This document shows positions 15,025 to 22,797 of a DNA stretch of 31,903 nt, piece after piece. The stretch comes from JBBCJT01 sp037190665 (GTDB lineage Bacteria > Pseudomonadota > Alphaproteobacteria > Acetobacterales > Acetobacteraceae): contig JBBCJT010000223.1 of the NCBI GenBank assembly GCA_037190665.1, positions 1-31,903 of the forward strand, read 5' to 3'. Within the stretch, counting starts at the first letter, position 1; each line of letters begins with the position of its first letter. A program made the position numbers and the translations under genes. The notes under the pieces were generated by a model. That model saw only the letters and a list, made by a program, of their open reading frames with translations. It made no database searches and had not been told where the DNA came from.

Positions 15025-16011
15025 TCAAGACGCGGGCGTGCAGAGCGGGGCGAAGGCCGCGGCCGCGCCCGGGTGCAGCGGCACGCCCGCGAACTTGCAG
15101 GCGGTGCGCGGGTCGAAGGCGGCGAGCGAGGGATGGATCGCCGCGAGCCGCGATCCCGCATTGCGCACCAGGGTCGCGGTGATCTGCTGCGCGACCGGGT
15201 CCGGGAGTGCCGCGGTGACGAGGATCACCGTGTCCATCGTGATCACCGGGACGTCCTTCGTCTGCAGCGCCGGATAGGTGCCGAGCGGGATGCTGCCCTG
15301 GCTGAAGCCGTAGGTCCTGCTCATGTGGTCCATCAGCGTGCGCGGGAACGCCACCAGCGCGGCGCGGCGGCGGCCCTGCGCGATCTCGATCACCGGGCCG
15401 GCCGGGCGCGCGAGCGCCATGTAGACATAGTCGATCTGCTTGTCGTTCCAGGCGGCGATCAGGTCGTTGTAGCTGCCGTTCATGTACCGGCCGCCGGCGG
15501 CGCGCACCTTCTCCGGGTTGGTGCCGTAGAAGCGCATGATGCGCTGGAAGGCGAGTTCGTCCGATGACGAACGCTGCGGCACGCCGAAGCGCGCCCCCGG
15601 CCGGGTCACGATCGCCTGGAAGTCCTCCGGCCCGTCGGTCCGACGGATGAAATGGTGCTCGGTCGGCGAGTATCCGCCGCCCAGCGTGGCGAGCCTGTCG
15701 TGGCGGGAGGTGAAGGGCTCGTCCCCCTGTGCCGCGGCGCGGGACAGGAAATCGAGCCCGAAGCCGATCTGCGACAGCCCGTTCTGGATCCGCGTCGGGT
15801 TCGCCGCGGCACCCCCCGGAATGACGCGGATGCGCAGGTCCGTGTTCTCCTCCTGCGCCAGGTTGGCGAGCCCGGTCGCCATCGTGTACCAGCCGCCTCC
15901 CAGCGGGCCGGCCACCCATTCCAGCACCGTCTGCGCGCCCGCCCGGCCGATGAACGGCACGGCGAGAGCAAGGCCCGCCCCCAAGGCACGACGCGTCGTG
16001 CGCATCCCCAT
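15025..16011 (-). CDS. TAXI family TRAP transporter substrate-binding protein
   Basis: A periplasmic receptor of about 328 aa. The N-terminus RTTRRALGAGLALAVPFIGRAGAQ is an export signal with a twin-arginine-like start. The mature part follows the TAXI pattern (GPLGGGWYTMATGLANL, PGGAAANPTRIQNG, GSYNDLIAAWNDKQIDYVY). TAXI receptors usually work with a fused DctQM permease; none is in this window, so the permease must be encoded elsewhere. The start could be ATG 16011 or 16005, and both keep the signal peptide. It is the first gene of an apparent operon with the enolase-superfamily and M20 genes, so the ligand is probably their substrate. Confidence 0.85.
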   Translation of the reverse strand: MGMRTTRRALGAGLALAVPFIGRAGAQTVLEWVAGPLGGGWYTMATGLANLAQEENTDLRIRVIPGGAAANPTRIQNGLSQIGFGLDFLSRAAAQGDEPFTSRHDRLATLGGGYSPTEHHFIRRTDGPEDFQAIVTRPGARFGVPQRSSSDELAFQRIMRFYGTNPEKVRAAGGRYMNGSYNDLIAAWNDKQIDYVYMALARPAGPVIEIAQGRRRAALVAFPRTLMDHMSRTYGFSQGSIPLGTYPALQTKDVPVITMDTVILVTAALPDPVAQQITATLVRNAGSRLAAIHPSLAAFDPRTACKFAGVPLHPGAAAAFAPLCTPAS

Positions 16012-16115
16012 GTATTCCGGCACTAGTGGTCCCCGCCTGAAAGCATGGGACGATACGGAGCCTTCGGCAACGCCGGGTTGACGCGGTGACGCCACCTGGC
16101 AAAGGGTCGCCGTGC

Positions 16116-17123
16116 ATGGCCGCGCCCGCACCGCCCTCCACCGCCTCCCTCGTCGAGACCGTGCGGGCCGTCGCCCCCGGCCTCGCCCTGTCCCTCGCCA
16201 TCGCCGTCGTCTCGGTCCTGGTGCGCGATGCGAGCGGCATCGCCGCCCTCAATCCCGTGGTGGTGGCGCTGGTCGCCGGCATCCTGCTGCGCCGCGCCAT
16301 CGGCAGTCCGCCCGTGCTGCGGCCGGGCGTGGGGTTCGCGGTGCGGCCGCTGCTGCGCGCGGCGATCGTGCTGCTGGGGCTGCAACTGACGGTCTGGCAG
16401 CTCGCCGCCGTGGGCCCGGGCGTGATCGCGCTGGCCGTGGTCGTGGTCGCGGCCACACTGCCGGCGACCGCGCTGATGGGCCGCGCGCTGGGCGTCGCGC
16501 CCAACCTGTCGCTGCTGATCGGCACCGGCACCGCGATCTGCGGCGCGTCCGCCATCGTCGCCGCCAATCAGGTGGTGCGCGGCCGGCAGGAGGACGTGAC
16601 CTATGCGCTCGGCGTCATCACGCTGTGCGGGACGGCGGCGCTGCTGATCTACCCGCCGCTCGCGGTTCCGCTGGGGCTGGACGCGCGGGCCTACGGCGTG
16701 TGGGCAGGGGCTTCGATCCACGAGGTGGTGCAGGCGGTGGGTGCCGCCGCCGCCGGCGGGCCGGTGGCGACGGAGACCGGCACCGTGACCAAGCTCGCCC
16801 GCGTGCTGCTGCTCGCGCCGGCCATCCTCGCGCTGGGGGCGTGGGCAGGGCGGGGGCAGGGCAATGCCCGGGTGGCGGTGCCGTGGTTCGCCTTCGGCTT
16901 CCTCGCCATGGTGGGGCTGACGAGCACGGGGCTTATCCCGGGCTGGGTCGGCGCGGCGTCCCGGTTCGCGGTGCCGATCATGCTCGCCGCCTCGGTGGCG
17001 GCGCTGGGGCTGAACACGGATATCTCGGCGATCCGCGCGCGGGGTCTCGCGCCGCTGCTGCTCGGGGTGGCGAGCACGCTGCTGATCGCGGTGCTGGGGC
17101 TGGCGGGGGCGTATCTGGTCTGA
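16116..17123 (+). CDS. YeiH/UPF0324 family putative sulfate exporter
   Basis: A 335-aa polytopic inner-membrane protein with about ten hydrophobic segments. Family blocks are visible: NPVVVALVAGILLR, GTGTAICGASAIVAA, GVWAGASIHEVVQAVGAA and a C-terminal LNTDISAIRARG. Some relatives accompany sulfonate or sulfite metabolism and are annotated as sulfate exporters; the substrate is otherwise unproven and no sulfonate genes are nearby. ATG 16116 is preferred (AAGGG about 10 nt upstream) over an in-frame GTG at 16086 that adds ten polar residues. It is divergent from the TAXI receptor gene, with 104 bp between start codons. Confidence 0.8.
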   Translation: MAAPAPPSTASLVETVRAVAPGLALSLAIAVVSVLVRDASGIAALNPVVVALVAGILLRRAIGSPPVLRPGVGFAVRPLLRAAIVLLGLQLTVWQLAAVGPGVIALAVVVVAATLPATALMGRALGVAPNLSLLIGTGTAICGASAIVAANQVVRGRQEDVTYALGVITLCGTAALLIYPPLAVPLGLDARAYGVWAGASIHEVVQAVGAAAAGGPVATETGTVTKLARVLLLAPAILALGAWAGRGQGNARVAVPWFAFGFLAMVGLTSTGLIPGWVGAASRFAVPIMLAASVAALGLNTDISAIRARGLAPLLLGVASTLLIAVLGLAGAYLV

Positions 17124-17155
17124 GGGGCCGCGCGCCCTACCCGAAGTCGGTGTGA

Positions 17156-17325
17156 GGGCGCTTCTTCTTCCCCCTCTCCCGCTTGCGGGAGAGGGCCGGG
17201 GTGAGGGTGGGGCCGGCGGCACAACGGCGAGGTTTCGTCCGAGCGCAAACCCCTCACCCTGCCCCTCTCCCGCCGGGCGGGAGAGGGGACGTTGCGGGCC
17301 GCTCCTTGCCTCGCCCCTCTCGGCC
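17156..17325 (-). repeat. Composite hairpin repeat element (inverted)
   Basis: One copy in the opposite orientation. The hairpin CCCTCTCCCGC-ttGCGGGAGAGGG lies near 17173-17196. A spacer follows with GGGTGAGGGT, GGCGAGGTTTCG and CCCCTCACCCTG. A second hairpin CCCTCTCCCGCC/GGCGGGAGAGGG is near 17263-17287, with the flank GGGGACGTTGCG then CTCCTTGCCTC. It fills most of the 304-bp gap between the convergent YeiH and DapA-like genes. The rest (17326-17427) shows only a degraded hairpin relative at about 17376-17417. Confidence 0.85.
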
Positions 17326-17427
17326 AGCGATGTCCGCAGCCGAAGGCAGCACCCTTCTATCGGGTAGTCCGCCCGGCTCTCCCGCAAACCTCCGCAGGGG
17401 CAGGGGCCGGGTGAGGGGACGCCCCCG

Positions 17428-18333
17428 CTACGCCACCGGCTCGGGCACGCCGGTCGCAAGCGCCTCCAGGGCCACCGCGATCCGACGGCGCTGCTCGCCC
17501 GCCAGCGGCAGGATCGGCCGCGGCGGTTCCGCGGTGCAGAGACCGAGTTCGGCCGCAGCGGCGTAAACCACGCGCAGGCTGCCGAGTTCGCGGAACAGCT
17601 CCCACAGCGGTGCGAAGCCGGCGTCGAGCCGCGCCACCTCCGCCGCGTCGCCCGCCTGCGCCGCGCGCATCAGCCGGCGCACGGGCACCGGCAGCAGACC
17701 GCCGACCACGCTGTACCAGGCCTGTCCGCCCGCCAGCACCGCCTGCGCGGCGTTCCAGTCGCCGCTGTAGCCGATGGCGAACCCGTCCGGCACGCGGGCG
17801 GCGAGCGCGGCGTGGCGGGCGCCTGCCTCCGCCGGCGGCGGCGCCGGGTTCTTCACCGCGACGATGGTCTCCACCGCCGCCAGCCGCGCGATCAGCGCGT
17901 CGCTGAAGGTGAAGCCGGTCGTGGACGGGTTGTTGTAGATACAGAGCGGCAACCCGGTGGCCCCCGCGACCGCGACGAAGTGCCGGAACACCTCCTCCTC
18001 GGTCAGCGGCGTGTAGGAGACCGGGGCGAGCAGCAGCCCGTCCGCGCCCGCCTGCGCCGCATCCCGCGCCAGATCCTGCGCGTGATCGGTGCGCAGCGCA
18101 CCCACCCCGACGATCAGCGGCACCCGCCCGCCGAGGCATTCCGCCGCCGCCGCGATGGCGCGCCGCCGCTCGCCCCGCGCGAGGTAGGCGTAGGTGCCGG
18201 TGCTGCCGAGCAGGCCGACGGAATCCACCTCCGCCGCCGCGAGGCGGTGCAGCAGCCGCGACAGGGCCCCGGTATCGACCGTGCCCTGCGGGTCGGCCGG
18301 GGTGATCGGGAAGGCGGACAGGCCGTGGAACAT
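17428..18333 (-). CDS. DapA-family (class I pyruvate-type) aldolase/lyase
   Basis: A 301-aa TIM-barrel protein of the dihydrodipicolinate synthase family. The Schiff-base lysine is Lys161 (VAVKNPAP) and the catalytic tyrosines are Tyr107 (VSYTPL) and Tyr133 (YNNPSTTG), matching E. coli DapA numbering. The arginine that binds the aspartate-semialdehyde carboxylate in true DapA (R138) is Thr here, and the GTTGE loop is GSTGT. It is therefore probably not the lysine-pathway enzyme but another pyruvate-dependent aldolase, dehydratase or lyase. ATG 18333 has GAGG 8 nt upstream and lies 14 bp after the PaiB-like gene, suggesting one operon. Confidence 0.82.
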   Translation of the reverse strand: MFHGLSAFPITPADPQGTVDTGALSRLLHRLAAAEVDSVGLLGSTGTYAYLARGERRRAIAAAAECLGGRVPLIVGVGALRTDHAQDLARDAAQAGADGLLLAPVSYTPLTEEEVFRHFVAVAGATGLPLCIYNNPSTTGFTFSDALIARLAAVETIVAVKNPAPPPAEAGARHAALAARVPDGFAIGYSGDWNAAQAVLAGGQAWYSVVGGLLPVPVRRLMRAAQAGDAAEVARLDAGFAPLWELFRELGSLRVVYAAAAELGLCTAEPPRPILPLAGEQRRRIAVALEALATGVPEPVA

Positions 18334-18347
18334 CGCGGCAGCCTCGG

Positions 18348-18980
18348 TCACGGGTTGCAGTCCGGGATCAGCGCGGCGACGGCGCGGTCGGACGGGTGCT
18401 CGCTGGTGCCGAGGCCGGCGACGACGCCGGCGCGGTCCTCGGCGCTGCGGTTCTGGCTCATCTTGCGCTTGCCCTCGATGCGCGTGATCGGCAGGCGCAG
18501 GCCGACGATGCCGCGGAGCTGGGCACGGACGAACGCCTCCGGCGCGTCGGACACGGCCCAGCGGTCGGCGCGCGACGCCTCGTGCCGGTCGGTCAGCCGC
18601 GTGACGATGTCGAGCAGCCGGTCGGAATCCTCGAAGAACTCGGCCGGGCCGTAGGCGTGCACGGCGACGTAGTTCCAGGTGGGCACCGCCTTTCCGTGCT
18701 CCTGCTTGGACGGATACCAGGACGGCGAGACATAGGCGTCCGGCCCCGCGAACAGCACCATGGCCTCGCCGAGGGGTGGGCGCTTCCACTGCGGGTTGGC
18801 GCGCGCGACGTGGCCGTAGAGCGTGCCGTGCGGGCCCTCCTCCGGGGAGAGCAGCAGCGGCAGCGGGGTGGCGATCAGTCCTTCGGCGGTGGCGGTGACG
18901 AGGGTGGCGAGCCGCGCCTCGCGCATGATCGTCCGCAGGACGGCGGGGTCGTCTTCGCGGAAGGCGGGCGGAACGTACAT
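18348..18980 (-). CDS. PaiB-like FMN-binding protein
   Basis: A 210-aa split-barrel flavin-binding protein of the PaiB family, described as FMN-binding negative transcriptional regulators though often of unknown role. Family blocks are visible: MYVPPAFRE, ATLVTATAEGLIATPLPLLL, GHVARANPQW, SPSWYPSKQEHGKAVPTWNY and the C-terminal EGKRKMSQNR. ATG 18980 has AAGGAG 9 nt upstream. It is first of two genes with the DapA-family protein; this linkage hints that it acts in the same pathway or controls it. Confidence 0.88.
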   Translation of the reverse strand: MYVPPAFREDDPAVLRTIMREARLATLVTATAEGLIATPLPLLLSPEEGPHGTLYGHVARANPQWKRPPLGEAMVLFAGPDAYVSPSWYPSKQEHGKAVPTWNYVAVHAYGPAEFFEDSDRLLDIVTRLTDRHEASRADRWAVSDAPEAFVRAQLRGIVGLRLPITRIEGKRKMSQNRSAEDRAGVVAGLGTSEHPSDRAVAALIPDCNP

Positions 18981-19162
18981 CGCGGCAGGCTCCTTCGGAC
19001 GCGTGCAATATGGGGTGCAAGCGGTCCATGGAAAAAGGCCGATCGGGTTGTGTTGGGGAAGACCAATTTCCGGGTGATCGGTGCGCCTTGCGATCGTTGC
19101 GCGATGAACCCGACCTCTCCCCCGGAAGCGCGGGCGACGTACAGAGAGGCGGACGACGTACA
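18981..19162. other. Region upstream of the PaiB-like gene, with a short tandem repeat
   Basis: No gene seen. The 14-mer CGACGTACAGAGAG occurs twice with a 19-bp period (19135-19148 and 19154-19167), at the very edge of the adjoining repeat element. A GCAATAT/GGTGCAA patch near 19007-19020 may belong to the paiB-like promoter, but no convincing -35/-10 pair was found. Confidence 0.45.
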
Positions 19163-19362
19163 GAGAGAAGGCAAGGAGCGTCACGCAACGTCCCCTCTCC
19201 CGCCCGGCGGGAGAGGGAGGGGCCCGCGCTTGCGCGGGAGGGTGAGGGGGTCTGCGCGAGGGCGAAACCTCATCGTCACGCCGGCGCACGCACCCTCACC
19301 CCGGCCCTCTCCCGCCCGCGGGAGAGGGAAAAGGAGCGCGACCGTTTCGCCAGGCTCCCGCA
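19163..19362 (+). repeat. Composite hairpin repeat element (best-preserved copy)
   Basis: The fullest copy. The left flank is AGAAGGCAAGGAGCG, TCACGCAACG, TCCCC. Hairpin one is CCCTCTCCCGCC/GGCGGGAGAGGG (about 19193-19217), then the inner hairpin CCCGCG/CGCGGG. The spacer holds GGTGAGGGGG, GGGCGAAACCTC, CGTCACGC and GCACCCTCACCCC. Hairpin two is near 19305-19329, and the right flank is AAAAGGAGCGCG followed by ACCGTTTCGC. The remaining 19363-19570 up to the M81 gene shows no gene or structure I can support. Confidence 0.87.
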
Positions 19363-19570
19363 AGAGCAGGGGCTCTCGCGTATGGAATTCTGCGATCGAA
19401 GGAGGGGCCGGAACGACCTGATCTCGATCTGCCGAATGCCAGGAATGTTGGCCTTCAATTTCCCGATCCGGCCATACGACCGAAGGCATTGCGATAGCCC
19501 TGCGCCAACGACACAAGTCGAGCCTTCGTGCCGACGATCCCATCCCCACCCGCGACGCTGCGCGGACCGT

Positions 19571-21037
19571 TCAGCCCGAAGCCGGCCTCCGCCACCCCAT
19601 CGGCACATGCCGGAACGGCATCGCCGTGAGATCCGTCGCCGCCGGCCCCGGGCATTCGCAATCGACGATGCGCACGCAGCGCGACGCGAAGGCGGCGCGG
19701 AAATGGTTCTTGCCCTTCACCGCCAGCAGCCGCGTCGCGGCGAGGTCGATGCCGTGCAGCGCGAAGAAGGCCGGATCGACCGGCGCCTGGCATTCGCTCG
19801 CCAGCACGATGCGCAGCGCGCCAGTACGCAGCACCACCGTCGGGCCGAAATCGACGGGCGCGCCGTGCTCCATCGGCCCCTCGTTGACGTAACGCCCGTC
19901 CGTCACGCGCTCGACCTCGGCATCAAGCATCACCGCCGCGCCGAAATCGGCCGACAGGCGCGCGCCGACCGCGCGGCGGAAGCGTCCGCCGATGCCAGCC
20001 GCGACGGCCGCCTGCACAGCGTCCGGATCGTGCAGGAAGGCGAAGACGGCAGGCACGTCGAGCCGCGCGTCGAGCAGCGTGCGCAGCAGCAGCGGCGTGT
20101 CCGCCACGCCGCCGGAGAACGGGTTGTCCGCCGGGTCCAGCAGGGCCACCAGCCCCGGCGGCGCGGACAGCGCCTGCTCCAGCGCCGCCGCCGGCCCCGG
20201 CAACGCCACGTCGAAGCGTGGCGCGCGGGCGGCGATCTCCGCGGCGATGCGGTCGGCCGCCTCCTGCGCGGCCTCGCGGTCGGCATCGGCCGTGACCAGC
20301 ACGGTGGGGCCGGCATGCGGCGTGTCGCCCCAGGCGAAGCCGCCGAACACGGCGACATCCGCGACCGGCCCGGTCTCCGCCTCCCGCGCCAGCGCCTCGA
20401 TCTCCGCCATCGGCCCGGCCCCGGTGCGCATGTGCAGGCTGTGCAGCACGCGCGGCACCTTCGCCGCCGCCATCACCGGGCGCAGCGTGCCGGCGACGAC
20501 GCGGTCGAGCAGGTCCAGCACCCGCATCGCCGTCTCCGCCATGTCGATATGCGGATGCGTGCGATAGACCGAGGCGACGTCGAGCAGCGCGGCCGTCTCC
20601 GGCGCGATGTCGCCGTGCAGGTCGAAGCTCGCCCCCAGCGGCGTGGCGCCGATGATCGTGCGCACGCGGCGCAGGATGGTCAGGTCGGCCGTGTGGTCGC
20701 TTGCCGTCTGGCAGGCGCCGTGCAGCGACAGGTACACCGCGTCGAACCCGCCGGCGGCGAGGTGCCGTTCCACCTCGGCCATCCACAGGGCGAAGGCGTC
20801 ATCCGCCAGCGGGCCCGCCGGCTGGGCGGAGGCGGCGCGGATCACGTGGCCCTGCCAGTCCGGATGTGCATCCAGCCAGCGCGCGAGGCCGCCGAGTTCG
20901 GTGCCCGCATCGCGGTAGCGCGCGAGCGCGGCCTCGCCCGCGACCCACTCGCGCGCCTGCAGGTCGCGCAGTGTCGCGGCGCGGGGGGAGAAGCTGTTCG
21001 CCTCGAACCACAGCCGCGCGACGGCGAGACGCTGCAT
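19571..21037 (-). CDS. M81 family metallopeptidase (MlrC-like)
   Basis: A 488-aa member of the MlrC family, named for the microcystin-degradation peptidase; most members have unknown substrates, probably small peptides or amides. Family motifs: RLWFEANSFSP at the N-terminus, YLSLHGAC, FDLHGDIAPE, the metal-site YRTHPHIDMAETA, DPADNPFSGG and the C-terminal CECPGPAATDL. ATG 21037 is chosen because MQRLAVARLWFEAN is the normal family N-terminus; the open frame upstream is not family-like. It lies 73 bp after the racemase-like gene on the same strand and is probably co-transcribed. Confidence 0.85.
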   Translation of the reverse strand: MQRLAVARLWFEANSFSPRAATLRDLQAREWVAGEAALARYRDAGTELGGLARWLDAHPDWQGHVIRAASAQPAGPLADDAFALWMAEVERHLAAGGFDAVYLSLHGACQTASDHTADLTILRRVRTIIGATPLGASFDLHGDIAPETAALLDVASVYRTHPHIDMAETAMRVLDLLDRVVAGTLRPVMAAAKVPRVLHSLHMRTGAGPMAEIEALAREAETGPVADVAVFGGFAWGDTPHAGPTVLVTADADREAAQEAADRIAAEIAARAPRFDVALPGPAAALEQALSAPPGLVALLDPADNPFSGGVADTPLLLRTLLDARLDVPAVFAFLHDPDAVQAAVAAGIGGRFRRAVGARLSADFGAAVMLDAEVERVTDGRYVNEGPMEHGAPVDFGPTVVLRTGALRIVLASECQAPVDPAFFALHGIDLAATRLLAVKGKNHFRAAFASRCVRIVDCECPGPAATDLTAMPFRHVPMGWRRPASG

Positions 21038-21110
21038 GCCGGTGCGCCCACACGCCGCCCCGGCGTGCGAACGGCCTTGCCGATGAAACCACCGGCAAGC
21101 CTCGGCGGCG

Positions 21111-21845
21111 TCATGCTCCTTTCCCGCGCAGCAGCGCGGCGAGCGGGCCGGAAAGACCTGTGCTGGCGCGGCCCGATGGCGCGGCATAGCTGCCCGCCTG
21201 TGGCTTGCGGTAGCCGGCGCGCACCAGCATCTCCGCCATCCGCGTGCCGGCCGCGAGGCCGCAGATCAGCGGCACGGTGGTGGTGATGCGGCGATCCATC
21301 CCCGCCATCGCCGCGCCGGCGAGCAACACCGCATCCGCGCCCTCGGCGGCGAGCCGCGCCGCCGCGTCGGCCACCTTCGCATCCACCGCATCGGGATCAT
21401 CGAGCGCATCGGTGGCCGTCGCCCCGATCATCGCGATGCCCGACAGCCGCCCGGCCAGTCCATACGCGGCCAGAAGCTCGCGATAGAGCGCCGGCGCCGA
21501 GAAGGTGACGAGCCCGAACCGCCCGCCCAGCAGGCACGCTGTCATCGCCGCCGCCTCCGTCATGCCCACCACCGGGCAGGGCATCGCCGCGCGCGCGGCC
21601 TCCAGTGCGGTATCGTAGGACACGGCGAGCACCACCGCGTCCACCCGCCCGGCATGGTCCGCGAGCGTGTCGAGCACGCCATGCGCGGCGATCGCGTTCT
21701 CCGCGCGCGTGGCGATCACCGCCGGGCCGAAGCGCGGCGTGGCCTCCATGATCTCGGTGCCGGGCGATGCGGCGGCGCGGGCAGCGTCGGCGCAGAGCTT
21801 CGTGATGGCGACGGTGGTGTTGGCGTTGCAGACGAGCAGGCGCAT
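21111..21845 (-). CDS. Asp/Glu/hydantoin racemase-family protein lacking both catalytic cysteines
   Basis: A 244-aa two-domain protein of the Asp/Glu/hydantoin racemase superfamily. The N-terminal CNANTT and PVVGMTEAA blocks fit. The first catalytic Cys, normally in ACFxDPGL, is replaced (LAVSYDTAL), and the second, normally in LGCAGM, is replaced (LAGAAMAGM). Cys-Cys racemisation is therefore unlikely and another reaction or a binding role is possible. ATG 21845 is the natural start. The divergent nucleoside hydrolase begins only 15-27 bp away. It precedes the M81 peptidase gene. Confidence 0.75.
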   Translation of the reverse strand: MRLLVCNANTTVAITKLCADAARAAASPGTEIMEATPRFGPAVIATRAENAIAAHGVLDTLADHAGRVDAVVLAVSYDTALEAARAAMPCPVVGMTEAAAMTACLLGGRFGLVTFSAPALYRELLAAYGLAGRLSGIAMIGATATDALDDPDAVDAKVADAAARLAAEGADAVLLAGAAMAGMDRRITTTVPLICGLAAGTRMAEMLVRAGYRKPQAGSYAAPSGRASTGLSGPLAALLRGKGA

Positions 21846-21872
21846 CGCCGATTCCGTGGCATGGTCTCGCCC

Positions 21873-22787
21873 ATGTCGCAACGTGCCGTCCTGATCGATA
21901 CCGACCCCGGCACCGACGATGCGGTGGCGCTGTGGCTCTCGCTCGCCTCGCCGGAACTCGACCTGCTTCTGGTGACGGTGGCGGGCGGCAATGTCGGGCT
22001 TGCGCGCACGCTCGCCAACGCGCGCGCGATCGTGGGTCTGGGCGGGCGCGACGTGCCAGTGGTCGCGGGCGCCGACCGGCCGCTGCTCGGCGCCTTCCGC
22101 AGCGAGACGGACGTGCATGGCGAGGACGGGCTGAAGGGCATCGCCCTGCCCGAAGGACCGCCCGCGCGGCCCGGCATCGCCGCCGATGCGATCCGTGCCG
22201 CGATCCGCGCATCGCCCGGCATCACGCTGGTCGGCATCGGGCCCGCGACGAACATCGCGCTCGCGCTCGCCACCGAACCCGCGCTCGCCGCCGACGTGGC
22301 GGAGATCGTGCTGATGACCGGCGCGTGGGCCGAGGGCAACATCACCCCCTCGGCCGAGTTCAACGCTTGGTCGGACCCCGAGGCGCTGGCGCTGCTCGCC
22401 GCGTCCGGCCGGCCGCTGACGCTCGCGACGCTGGAACTCACCGCGCAGGCGCATGTGACCTCGCCGCGCGTCGCGGCACTTGCGGGGCCGGGACGCTGCC
22501 GCGGGGCGGCGCATGCGATCCTGTCGGCGATGCGCCCGTCGCGCCGCCTGCCGGGCGGGTTCCCGCTGCACGATCCGTGCGCCATCGCCTGGCTGGTCGC
22601 GCCGGAACTGTTCACCTCGCGCCCCGCGCACATGCATGTCGATTGCGGCCACGGCCCCTCGCGCGGGCGCACGGTGATCGACCGCTGGCAACGGACCGGC
22701 ATGGAGGCCAATGTGCGCCTGCTGGAGACGCTGGACGCGGACGGGTTCTTCGCATTGCTCGCCGAGCGGCTCGGCAGGCTGCCGTGA
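21873..22787 (+). CDS. Nucleoside hydrolase (IUNH family)
   Basis: This enzyme cleaves the N-glycosidic bond of ribonucleosides to base plus ribose. The calcium-binding signature DTDPGTDDA is at the N-terminus, VGIGPATNIALAL in the middle and the C-terminal FPLHDPCAIAWLV supplies the remaining His/Asp ligands. The protein is 304 aa from ATG 21873; an in-frame ATG at 21861 is also possible. No strong ribosome site is seen, and the divergent start codon lies at 21845, so the promoter must overlap coding sequence. It is followed 10 bp later by the NHL-repeat gene. Confidence 0.87.
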   Translation: MSQRAVLIDTDPGTDDAVALWLSLASPELDLLLVTVAGGNVGLARTLANARAIVGLGGRDVPVVAGADRPLLGAFRSETDVHGEDGLKGIALPEGPPARPGIAADAIRAAIRASPGITLVGIGPATNIALALATEPALAADVAEIVLMTGAWAEGNITPSAEFNAWSDPEALALLAASGRPLTLATLELTAQAHVTSPRVAALAGPGRCRGAAHAILSAMRPSRRLPGGFPLHDPCAIAWLVAPELFTSRPAHMHVDCGHGPSRGRTVIDRWQRTGMEANVRLLETLDADGFFALLAERLGRLP

Positions 22788-22797
22788 TGGAGGATGA

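Noticed and set aside
13838..16567. A 909-aa minus-strand ORF spanning the enolase-superfamily gene and beyond
   Set aside because: Only its last 370 codons are protein-like. The upstream part is antisense to YeiH and out of frame with the TAXI receptor, so it is not a fusion.
19276..19793. Minus-strand frames between the M81 gene and the repeat element (for example around GLNGPRSVAGGDGIVG)
   Set aside because: These looked briefly like a gene remnant, but they overlap the M81 C-terminus out of frame or repeat DNA, and no family is recognisable.
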